This document shows, in pieces, positions 55,098 through 64,000 of a DNA stretch of 64,000 nt (positions are counted from its first letter, which is position 1; the number at the start of each line of letters is the position of its first letter). Under the pieces are notes generated by a model that had not been told where the DNA came from, did not search any database, and was given only the letters and a program-made list of their open reading frames with translations. Both the position numbers and the translations under genes were made by a program. Source of the DNA: Brachypterus glaber (lineage: Eukaryota; Arthropoda; Insecta; Coleoptera; Kateretidae); assembly GCA_958510825.1 (NCBI GenBank), contig OY294054.1, positions 15,141,390 through 15,205,389 of the forward strand, written 5' to 3'.

Positions 55098-55273
55098 TAC
55101 TATTCATAGCGCGTAAGCGCTAGAATAGTATAATACGGTAATTTCGAATTTCCCGAAATCACCAACAAACGTCCTAGACAATATATTCTTAGATACAAAT
55201 GTGTTTCATGAAAAAAATAAGAAACTTTTGGATCATCTTTTTTTTTGTAAGCAAGTTATCTCAAGAACGAATT

Positions 55274-55424
55274 TAGGCCTATCCAGACGCTTGTATAAGA
55301 ACATAAAACATAAGAATACGGTGCCGTGATTGGCTTACAAGATACATGGCAGCACATCAAGCCAGTCACGGCATCGCATTTTTATGTATTACTTTCTTAT
55401 GCGAGCTTGTGGATATACCCTTAG
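55274..55424 (+). mobile_element. Foldback element, GCCGTGATTGGCTT family, copy 3
   Basis: TAGGCCTATCCAGACGCTTG to AGCTTGTGGATATACCCTTA, with GCCGTGATTGGCTTACAAGA and AAGCCAGTCACGGC as core arms. Directly followed by an inverted copy. Confidence 0.88.
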
Positions 55425-55572
55425 TGCCTATTCACAGGCTCGCATAAGAACGTAATACATAACAATGCGATGCCGTGATTGGCTTGATGTGCCGCCATGT
55501 ATCTTGTAAGCCAATCACGGCACCGCATTCTTATGTGTTATGTTCTTATGCAAGCTTCTGGATAGGCCTTTA
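55425..55572 (-). mobile_element. Foldback element, GCCGTGATTGGCTT family, copy 4
   Basis: TGCCTATTCACAGGCTCGC to GCTTCTGGATAGGCCTTTA, in opposite orientation to and touching copy 3. The two together form an approximately 300-bp larger palindrome. Confidence 0.88.
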
Positions 55573-55958
55573 CCGATCAACTGGATATTTTAAGGAAAAA
55601 TCAAGTTCTATGAGAGAAACATCCATATTGTTTATAATGATTATATTTTCTTATAAGAAAATAATACCCCCAAAAACAAAAAAATTGTTGTTGGGTTTTA
55701 AATTTAAAAATAAAATCGTTTTTTAAAACAAATTTTAAAGAATTAGATTTTTTTTTAATTTTTTTGTAATTTGTTTTTTTATTTTTTTAGATTTTTTTTC
55801 GTTTTTTAAAAAAATTAAAAAAAAAACTTCTTTTTTACTGCAGGGGAATATATTTATTTTATTTATTGATAGCAATTTTTTATTTTGCGTTTTAAATCAA
55901 CTGCTGTGAATAGTATATAATGGAATGCGTAGCATTACATATCTTCACGGCTTGTTTA

Positions 55959-57161
55959 ATATTAGATTCGACATATATGCTCATCAAAAAAAACATCAGA
56001 TTTCATAACAAAACGGTTTCTCAAAACTAATAAAAAAATACATCTTTATTGTCTAACACTATAATAATTATAATTAGTTAAGATTTTTTTGCTGATATTA
56101 ATTAAAATATAATATTTTGTAAAGTTTATATTAGGGGAGACCCATGTTCAGGGCTGAGTAGAAAAAAACATCTTTAGAAAAAGACATGAAACAATCAAGT
56201 TTTTTTTTCACTTAGAAAAAGACTAGAGTCCAGAAAAGGACACTGTCTAATCAATTATTTTAATTTTATACAATATTTTCATCTAAATTGGTAATCAGAT
56301 ATTTTTGGGGTAGCTGAAAAGAAATCCTTTTTTAAAAAGTTTTCTAACCACAAAAAAAAAGGAAAGAAGACACACATTTTTAAATATTTAATTTATTTAT
56401 TTGAAAATTGTTCTATGGTCTTTTAGGAGTTTTAGGGTCTCAGATACAGAAAAAGTTAATAATTTTAATTTTTTTCAACATTTCAATTAAGAAACAGTTT
56501 AATTAATTCCATTAATGATTTTTTTTTGTTTATATTTGTTTTTTATTTGCGTTCCATAAAGTTCACTTATATTAACACAAAAGGTTGTAGCCAAATTCAA
56601 AGTGACAGTAAGAAAAAATATGATTTTACCAATGGGTTTCCCAAACCCTGAAAAATAATTGAAGACTTTATGATATTAAAATTGCTTAAAACTGGTTTTG
56701 GTGGGCCAGTGTATTAATCGCCCTTATATATTCAAAATGATTTATATGTAAATCTATGTGCGTCACAAAAATTTTAAAATAAATTACCCTTATTTTCCAT
56801 CAGGAATTTTTTATGCCCTATATACTTACTGAATATAAATTGTATTATATTGGAACAGCTGTATGTAAAATAAAAAAAATTAAAATATAATAACAAATCT
56901 ATGATAATTGTAGGTACTTTTTAAAACCACACAGCTTTAATTTCCCTGAGAGAAATATAGTCTTCTGGCTTGATAAAGTAAAGGGCAGGAAGTGACATTG
57001 GTCAATAGCAAATTTAACGTCGGGGTTGACGTCAAAACACCGCTATGCGACAATATCACTTACTGACCTTTACTTTAACAGGGCAGTCTTATTGTAAGTA
57101 AGTAATTTTTGTTTAAATGATATTTTATTTTTATTTTCATAGTCAAATAGGTACACCAAAA
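55959..57161. other. No recognised feature
   Basis: AT-rich, homopolymer-rich DNA. Nothing gene-like. Confidence 0.55.
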
Positions 57162-57212
57162 AAAGGACCCAAAATTATCAAAATTTGCGTTACGTAATAC
57201 TTGAACGTTCCC
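57162..57212. repeat. GGGAACGTTC family, end fragment
   Basis: ACCCAAAATTATCAAAATTT and GCGTTACGTAATACTTGAAC plus GTTCCC match one end of the elements at 13400 and 53077. The other arm is missing. Confidence 0.8.
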
Positions 57213-59469
57213 TAATTAACGGATTTTAATTTTTCAAAAATTATTTGAAAGTTTGAGCTCTCTTCTATATGTGTTTAAATTTTTAGTATCTAATTGCTTT
57301 ATGTTCAATTTTGCATAATTTTGAAAATTTGCAATTTTTTTTTAATCTGGATTGCAAAATTATTGTGCAAAAACTATCAGACCGATTTTGATGAAATTTA
57401 GTGTGATGATTTAGCACACCATAAAGTTTTCTTGGGCCAATTTTGAAGGTCCTAGGTATAGTTTAAGTATCCGAAAAAAAAATCCCAAAAAAACTCGATT
57501 TTTCTACCCCTTTTTTGTGATTTTTACTATTTTTGCAATAATAATAAATTTTTTTCGATTTGCAACCAATTTTGACATATATAAAATTCAATTACAAAAC
57601 TTTTTTTCCTCTTCAATATTTGTCTGAAATGAACAGTTCCAGATATATGCACGAAAAGGAGAAAAAAAAATTAATTTTTTTTCGATTTTGCGACATTTAG
57701 TTAAAAAAAAGTGAAGCCCACGGTTTATTTTATGCACATAGTAAAATTATTATTTCCGATTCACCCATCCTAAAACAGATACCGCCTGGTCTATTATACT
57801 TATGTTATTAATTAAAAACAAAAATTGTTTAAAATTCCTTATTTCTTAAGATTTTCACACGCCTTTTCTCGTTATTTTACAAAACCAAAGGTGCACGTAA
57901 TCAATTAAAATTACAATAATATTAAGCCCGTGAATGTTGTTAATTTTATCACAGAAACTTTCATTATACCAATGCAAGTAAAATTATTTTAATTAATGAA
58001 ATGTATTTAAAGTAATATTTTTTTTAAGAAGGAATAGAATTTTAAACATCTTTTCAATTAAAGCATTCACCGGCTTAAAATTAATAAAATAATTATAAAA
58101 GATTCCTGTTTACAATATTTCAATGATAATTTTTTACAAAAAAAAATCTTCCCGTGTAGGTGTATGTTTTTTTTATAATTAATTAATAAAATAGCACCTT
58201 ATATTTAATTTAAATATGAATGTTTCTAAAGATATTCTGCAAAAACGAAGTATATTTTCAAAAAAAAATCCTGTTCATAGCAAAATCAATATTATAGAGG
58301 TATTTTAATTAATAATATTTATACAAATAATAATTTTCTGATTTTATTTTAATTTAACCATATCTGATAAAGTTTAAATAAATTATTATACATATATATC
58401 ATTAAATTTGCATAGTAATTTATATATTTTATTTAAATTAATACTAGTTTAACACAAAAAAAAAGAATCACTTCCTCAAGAAAAAGTATATATTAATTAT
58501 TAATCTAAAAAAATCATGAGAACTTTTGATATTGCTAAAATACATAACATCAGTAGCGCAGCATATTCCACAATACTCTAAATGAAAGTGAATATTTTTG
58601 ATGATTTTGTGTAAAATTACACGGAAAACACAGTCAAAATGCATGTCATAATATTTTCCATGTTTTAAATAATTTTTACAACTATTTAAATACTTTTTCT
58701 GTTACTTTATGTATGTATATTTTTTATAAAAACTATAGTTATTAGTCGGAGAACTGAGAATTTTTATTTCATTATTTTCTCCCGGCTGAATTTTATATAT
58801 GTATGACCAACTGGCGGGCGTCTGCAACTAGCTCTTAGACTATATGTGGTACGGTACTGATTGATTTTGATACACGTGTATTTTTTTAGATCAATGACCA
58901 AAATTTGGAACTCGCCCTACTAGTTGCGACTTGTTAATTATTTTCTGCATTTCACAGATTTTTTTCGCAGTTTTTTTATGCTTTCAATATCTATTAATTA
59001 TATGATTTATAATTAATTAGACTTTCTAATTTGCTAATTTAAAATTATGCTAGTTCACAAGATGTTTGTCTACATGAGTTCTGCGCAGTTTTTGGAAAAT
59101 TTGACGTGCTAGAGCTGCTGAAAAAAATTATAATTTATTTTTAAAAATCTGAAAAATAAATCCTCAAAACCCAGTTATATAAATAAACACATTTCAAAGC
59201 AATTTGTACAAATTATTATACTTTTTGGCCAAATATCATCTCTTTTGTCGAAATAAAGTGATTTTTTACATTTTATGAGATTTGTCATTTTTTTTGACAC
59301 CCTGTTCTTCTTCTAATAAAAAATAAATATGGAGCGTTAATTGGTAGGTTATTAATGCACAGGTACAAAAATAACCTATGTGAAAATTTTCTAAGTAACC
59401 TTTTTTGTAGCATAAATTAGCTTTATACGTCCATTTTTATCATGTTTATACCCTAGTAAAGCCATTTTT
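57213..59469. other. No recognised feature
   Basis: About 2.2 kb of very AT-rich DNA. A weak inverted pair GGCGTCTGCAACTAG / CTAGTTGCGAC lies at about 58816-58930. No gene, RNA or clear element. Confidence 0.55.
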
Positions 59470-59743
59470 TCATGTATAAGGCTGATTTTTTTTAATATTC
59501 CCTTATTATTCAAAAATTATTTCCCTCCCCAAAGTCGCCTGATTTTAACTTTTTTATATTTGAATAAAAGTAAAAAGACCTAACATGTTTTCTCTCTCAA
59601 GAAACTAAGGGGGCAATATTTTTTTATAAATCTGAAAAAATAATCAGGGTTGGCTTTTGACCTAAATAAAAAATTATAGAGAGTGGGACCCTAAAAAATC
59701 AATTTTTTACTTATAATTATGCCTGGGCACCCTAATGTTCATT
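59470..59743 (-). repeat. TAGGGTGCCCAG family, one-sided copy
   Basis: The end CTGGGCACCCTAATG, GAGTGGGACCCTAAAA and ATCAGGGTTGGCTTTTGACC match the right arm at 52950-53073. The opposite terminus is not recognisable. Confidence 0.7.
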
Positions 59744-59894
59744 ATAGTCCACATTTCATTGTAAAAAAAGATAAATGTTACATAGTAATTATTATCATAC
59801 ACTGTAAAAAATATTTCCTTCAACTTATTACCGGATATCGGTACCAGAATCTTAAAAAAAAATGTAAAATTTTTCAGATTTTCATACCGTAACT

Positions 59895-60247
59895 AAAGGG
59901 GTCTTTCTACCTTTTAAATTTTAAAAATAATCTTTTTTTAAACATTTTTTTAATATAGAAAGAAAAAATATATCATTGTGAAATTTTGTAGGTATCTATT
60001 TTGTTTTTTTTTTTCATTCAATTCAAACGGCCGGAATCATGGCGACCACCGTTTTTTTTTTTAAGTTATGGCCAGAAAATGGCACTTTAAAAATCCAATG
60101 AAATTTTATTTGTATTCTTTGAATATGAATAAACATACCTAAAAAAATTTACAATTTTTTCTTTTTTCTTTCTATATAAAAAAATGTTTAAAATAAGATT
60201 TTTTTATAATTTCTAAGGTATAAAGACCCTCGAAAAGACCCCTTAAA
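59895..60247. mobile_element. Foldback element with AAGGGGTCTTTCTACC ends
   Basis: AAAGGGGTCTTTCTACC, AATCTTTTTTTAAACAT and ATATAGAAAGAAAAAATAT on the left mirror ATATTTTTTC-type, ATGTTTAAAATAAGATTTTT and AAGACCCCTTA on the right. The centre has CGGCCGGAATCATGGCG. A half copy is at 7483-7621. Confidence 0.75.
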
Positions 60248-60393
60248 TATAATATTCTAATTTTAAAACTTAATTTTAAGATATAACGTTTGAATAATAT
60301 GAATTTCATAATTTAATTTTATATCCCCAGTGTGGGGTATTTTTTTTAAATTTTGGAATAAAAAAAAACAAACCATCTTGATGGTTTGTTATT

Positions 60394-60437
60394 ATATTAT
60401 CATATTCTTCTATGATCATAGAAGAATATGATAATAT
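60394..60437. repeat. Perfect 44-bp palindrome
   Basis: The segment reads identically on both strands around TATGATCATA at 60411-60420. A second small palindrome (AAACCATCTTGATGGTTT) sits just upstream at 60370. It could extrude as a cruciform. No link to a terminator or gene is visible. Confidence 0.85.
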
Positions 60438-60981
60438 TTGATATAAAATTTTTAACTATTAACCATAATTATAATATAACTATATTATTCCATAATTATC
60501 CTGTTTTTATATGCATATTTTAGTTTAATGAATGAATTTTAAATTAAACAAATACTTACAGACTAACTAACTGCAATAAAATATAGTAGGTTATATTTAT
60601 TTTATTTTTTGTTTTCTTTGTTATAGTTCGATAAACTCAAATATTCAAATATTTTTATTTATAATAATTTCTATGTACCTATTAGGGTGCCCACAGAAAT
60701 TAAAAGGATATTTTTTTTGGGTCCCATTCCCGAAGTTGTTTCCTTAAAGTTAAAAACCAAACAAACTTTTTTAAGGAAAATTATTTTAATCATTTAGGTT
60801 TTAAGTTTTAGATGATTTTAGATTGGAAACGTATTTCTCAATAGTGACTGGATATTTACAAAAAAATATCCCTATACAAGGAAAAACGGCTTTACAATGG
60901 GCTAAAAATATACAATATTTACTTATTAGATTAATAATACAGGGTGGCCCATAAGTCACTTTACCATTTAAAAATTAAATT

Positions 60982-61196
60982 TTAAATGACGTCCATTTCC
61001 GCTTTGCAAGCACGGGCACTTTTCAAGACATTTTCGATGACGGCTCTTAACATGTATAGCTCCAGCTAGGGTCGCATCAACGTGAATTGCACCCCCTCAA
61101 GGTCACGGTTTTGTGCGGTGTAACATTCCAAATGGTAATCGGACCTTACTTTAGCTAGGAAAAGGGCAATACAGTTACGGTGCGACCGATGTCGAG
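60982..61196 (-). pseudogene. Mariner-family transposase C-terminus, left half
   Basis: The minus strand reads AQNRDLEGVQFTLM, a stop, then LRAVIENVLKSARACKAEM to the stop at 60982. This parallels the last ~60 residues of the right half (ENVVKRARACKAE). Nearer the junction RSHRNCIALFL may be a scrambled version of the RSPDLT..FFL motif. Not functional. Confidence 0.7.
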
Positions 61197-61203
61197 CAGT
61201 GTT

Positions 61204-61482
61204 GGACAATTTTGTGCCAGAGACATGGTGGCAGCAAGATGGGACAACTGCCCATGCGGCCAGAGCCACAATGCAGCTTTTAAGGCAGATTTTCGAAGAG
61301 CAAATTATTTCGCGAAATTGGGATTTTCTTTCACGATCGCCCGATTTGACAGAACCTGAGTTTTTTCTTTAGGGCTTAAGCCAGACAAGTTAGGAGCCCT
61401 CATGGAAAATGTCGTGAAAAGAGCTCGTGCTTGCAAAGCGGAAAATATACGTCATTTAAAAGACATGATTTTTCATACATAG
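61204..61482 (+). pseudogene. Mariner-family transposase C-terminus, right half
   Basis: The frame has DNFVPETWWQQDGTTAHAAR, including the second catalytic Asp (QQDG). It continues with ISRNWDFLSRSPDLTEPEFF, with Glu where the third Asp is expected in D-FFLWG, 39 residues after the QQD aspartate. A TAG replaces the Trp of FFLWG. After a frame change ENVVKRARACKAENIRHLKD and MIFHT follow to the stop at 61482. The N-terminal DNA-binding domain and first Asp are absent. Confidence 0.85.
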
Positions 61483-62147
61483 TTCAAAAAAAATACATTT
61501 CCTGTATATTGTAAAAGAAATAAATAAAAAAATTGACAAACAAAAAAATTATTCAGTTTTAAATACTAAAGTGACTTGTATATTAACATAATATATGCTG
61601 GAAGAAAAGGTACTTAGAAATTTATTTTTTTTACAAATCAAGGCATGGTGCTTACTTACTTTTGTGAAAAATCTTCAAAAAATATCGACACATTTTTTAT
61701 TGCTAAAACCAGACTCATAACACTGGACTTTAAGCAATAGTGGCTGTACTATAGCAGGTTTGCTTTCTACATGGATACAAAAATTTAGGATTATTTATTT
61801 ATTTTCCTAGATGCCATTAAAGTCCATTTTTTTTTTTTAATTAAGCTATAGGAAAAGTTACTTTTTTTGAGCCTATATTAACCTCATACGTAATTTTTTA
61901 GCGCTTTCAGCTTTTTAAAAACTGTTTCTTTTGTAGAGGGGTAACATTAATTGAGAATATTTCTTAATTTTTCTGGAACACTTACCCATTCCAAAGTAGT
62001 CTATTATGAATAATTTTATAAATTAAAAAAAATCAAATACATTCACAAGAACTTTGTTCAAAAAAACAGATAAAAGCGTTTTCACCTAAAGAAACAATTT
62101 TAAGTGGTTTTAAGGATTTCGTACGTTATGGGCACCCTAGTACCTAT

Positions 62148-62749
62148 ACTTTTATCTATAGGATAATATACTTACTGTTTTAATTCTCTAGGTAATGCAC
62201 TTGAACTCTTTAAAAAATATATATACATATTGTAATTTTAAAATTGTTTTCATGATTCTTGGTCCAAAAAAATTCCTTACTACAATTTAAACAATAACAT
62301 ATTTTTTTGTTTAAAATTTAAAAACATTTTTTTGCATTAAATAATAGAAAAACAATTAATTTAATAATAAAATATTTTTAATGTAGGTAATAATATATGT
62401 TTAATATAATAACTGTTATTGTTTTTAATTAGTAAGAGTAACATTTTTTTTTACAATTACATATTTATTTATTTAATTTTTTTTATACAAAAATGTTCAA
62501 ACTTACACATGTTATCAAAAAATTATAAGTGCAAATAACTTTGTAAATTCTACTGTCCGGCCCTGCAAAATATATTGGTACAGTTTACCAATGGTACACT
62601 CTGTGTGGGTGAATATTTAAGATTTAAAAAAGCTTTTAAATTAAAAATTGAGGCATTTATGATCAAAAGGTGATAAATCTAACTAGAAAAACCGCCAAGC
62701 TTTCTCAAAAAAGGATGTTTTTTCAAATGAAAACCTCGGAGTGGCAAGT
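62148..62749. other. No recognised feature
   Basis: Very AT-rich spacer; nothing supported. Confidence 0.55.
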
Positions 62750-62937
62750 TTTTCTTTAAAGCAAAATTGTGCTTTAAATTTAAAAGGATAAAAATATGGT
62801 ATGCTTAGAAGGAGAATATATTCTTAAATATGAAAGGATAAGAATATGGTATGCATAAAAAAAATATACATTCTCTTTGTTATATAAAAATCGCCATTTT
62901 CTTGATTTAAGACAATATTTTTCTGTTTTCTGTATGT
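62750..62937 (-). mobile_element. Palindromic element, ACACAGAAAAATATTGTC family, copy 2 (one end)
   Basis: AAGGATAAAAATATGGTATG, GAGAATATATTCTTAAATAT and the end TTGATTTAAGACAATATTTT, TTCTGT match copies 44533-44772 and 63059-63690. The left terminus is not preserved. Confidence 0.75.
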
Positions 62938-63058
62938 AGAATAATTTGTAGGCATTCAATTTTATGATTTAAATTTAAATTTATTTATTAGAAGGCAAAC
63001 TATACAATAAACTATACAGTAAGTACTATACACTGGTATGGCATCGGCTTTTTACTGC

Positions 63059-63690
63059 ACACAGAAAAATAATGTCTTAAATCAAGAATATGGCGATTTG
63101 TAAGAGAATATATCGTCGGCTTACAAGTAAAGAGCACTAAGTCCAAAAACATGGTTTTGAGATATTGACAAATTTAACTTTCACTGTTGTTTTTTAATTT
63201 TTGTAATAATTGTTACAAAAATGCACGTTTCGCCAAACAAACACTCAGTCGCTTAGTGCAGAAACATTTGAAATAATCTACAAGTAAAACGCACTAAGTG
63301 CACTAAGTGACTTAGTGCCTATTGCCAGATAAAATTTTATTCAAAATCAAACTGGTGCGTTTTGTATAGTGGGAACTCTCTTGGCAGTCCACCTAGAAGT
63401 TAGTTCGGTTTACCTGTACATAGATCATCAAAAATTAATTACAGTACCCTAAAAATGCAATTTTTGCAAAAAAGTGACTTAGTGCCTTTTACTTGTAAGC
63501 CGACGATATTCTTCTTTTATGCATACCATATTCTTATCCTTTTATATTTGAGAGTATATTCTTCTTTCAGGAATGTCATATTCTTATCATTTCATATTTA
63601 AAGCACAATTTTGCTTTAGAGGAGAATATATTCTCTTCGTTATATCCAAATCAAACATTCTTGATTTAAGACAATATTTTTTTCTGTGTA
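63059..63690. mobile_element. Palindromic element, ACACAGAAAAATATTGTC family, copy 3, interrupted
   Basis: The ends ACACAGAAAAATAATGTC and GACAATATTTTTTTCTGTGT are inverted. The body resembles 44533-44772. At GAGAATATAT (63104-63113) it is split by a 392-bp insertion. Removing that insertion and one ATAT restores GAGAATATATTCTTC exactly as in the other copies. Confidence 0.88.
63114..63505. mobile_element. Nested MITE with CGTCGGCTTACAAGTAAA ends and ATAT duplication
   Basis: The terminal inverted repeats CGTCGGCTTACAAGTAAA and TTTTACTTGTAAGCCGACG extend into GCACTAAG/CTTAGTGC. The interior repeats CACTAAGTGACTTAGTGC near 63300. It is flanked by ATAT at 63110-63113 and 63506-63509. No coding capacity. 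Confidence 0.9.
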
Positions 63691-64000
63691 GTGGAAACGC
63701 CAAAGCGTTTGAATGCAGTTAAATGTTCAATATTTACCGTTCGGGGGAGTGTTGTGGTCGTAGCAAAAATTTGTTCGTAATATTTTTGTTTTTGTATTTA
63801 TATCCCTTTTTACTGATTTTAGGATGTTTTTCTTCTTAAATATCTAAAGAGTTCGTACCAAGACCAAACTATTTAACCTCTTTTTACCCCCCTTACCCCC
63901 AACAAATGGACTGATATAAAATCTTATTTTTGAAAAATTTGAATTCACCTTTTGATGCTAAATGCCTCATTTGATTTATACAAGCAACCTCGAGTTGTTC
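63691..64000. other. No recognised feature
   Basis: AT-rich DNA with a short CCCCCCTTACCCCC patch. No gene or repeat is supported. Confidence 0.5.

Larger units (their letters stand above)
55098..55958 (-). repeat. GACGGACGG/AACAAGCC dispersed family, copy with two nested foldbacks
   Basis: On the minus strand the left end AACAAGCCGTGAAGATATGT is at 55958, with ATTCCATTATATACTATTCAC. The right end is a hairpin at 55098-55130 (TACTATTC..AGCGCGTAAGCGCT..GAATAGTA). Between them, before reaching GTCCTAGACAA..TTCTTAGATACAAAT (55170), two foldback elements at 55274-55572 interrupt it. The body is diverged, and the GACGGACGG motif itself is lost next to the insertion. Confidence 0.75.
60940..61580. 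mobile_element. Head-to-head Tc1/mariner remnant
   Basis: Both ends carry the same 3' end of a transposase gene in opposite orientation: GCTTGCAAAGCGGAAA at 61432-61444 and its reverse TTCCGCTTTGCAAGCAC at 60998-61014. Each is next to an AAGTCACTTTA-type terminal repeat (60952 and, reversed, 61567). The left terminus starts TACAGGGTGGCCCATAAG. The two halves meet near 61200. Confidence 0.82.
60683..62139. mobile_element. TAGGGTGCCCA-type element with 8-bp duplication and nested mariner pair
   Basis: The ends TAGGGTGCCCAC and TATGGGCACCCTA are flanked by a perfect 8-bp duplication GTACCTAT (60675-60682 and 62140-62147). The arms resemble 52680-53073 (GGGTCCCATTCCC near 60720). A Tc1/mariner-derived insertion occupies about 60940-61580. 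Without it the element would be about 820 bp and non-coding. The duplication length suggests a hAT- or P-type origin. Confidence 0.82.

Noticed and set aside
55475..55726. Frame starting with residues shared by frames near 22522 and 33711
   Set aside because: The shared start is the foldback element read through in each copy, not a conserved protein.

Overview
The window is AT-rich eukaryotic DNA, most likely from an arthropod and probably an insect. The evidence is a non-LTR retrotransposon of the CR1/jockey kind, tRNA-derived SINEs, a head-to-head Tc1/mariner-family remnant, many short inverted-repeat elements, and no bacterial gene organisation. I cannot name the species. I found no convincing host gene, exon chain, rRNA or functional tRNA. 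Most open frames are chance frames in low-complexity or palindromic DNA, and many open only with TTG.

The only long protein-coding gene is the retrotransposon polyprotein on the minus strand at 8302-11238 (endonuclease plus reverse transcriptase). Decayed retrotransposon pieces lie at 22628-23850 (reverse transcriptase), 26244-26746 and 34479-35030 (C-terminal RNase H/zinc-type tails of a different LINE group, both with target-site duplications) and 54089-54496 (a zinc-finger plus nuclease-like domain). SINEs lie at 31525-31804 (16-bp target duplication), 27357-27590 and 43590-43762 (3' part only).

The rest is a mosaic of foldback elements and MITE-like repeats, several in two or more copies. 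Examples are the 525-bp pair at 11412 and 16142; the foldback family at 22480, 33815, 55274 and 55425; the GGGAACGTTC element at 13400 and 53077; and a dispersed family with a GACATCAGACGGACGG-type core and an AACAAGCCGTGAAGATAT end, in about ten whole or partial copies (19000, 24516, 32738, 39931, 43461, 44061, 45955, 49035, 51938, 55098). Tandem arrays occur at 5335-5818, 29695-29985, 35786-35865 and 50715-51125.

The most informative parts are nested insertions whose order can be read from target duplications. At 52672-53740 one element's 8-bp duplication is itself split by a second element, beside a TTAA-flanked piggyBac-type element. At 60675-62147 an element with an 8-bp duplication carries a head-to-head pair of mariner transposase ends. 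At 63059-63690 a 392-bp element interrupts a palindromic element and leaves an exact empty site. At 26210-27849 a foldback of more than 1 kb carries one LINE and one SINE. The window reads as a gene-poor, transposon-dense interval rather than a functional gene cluster.
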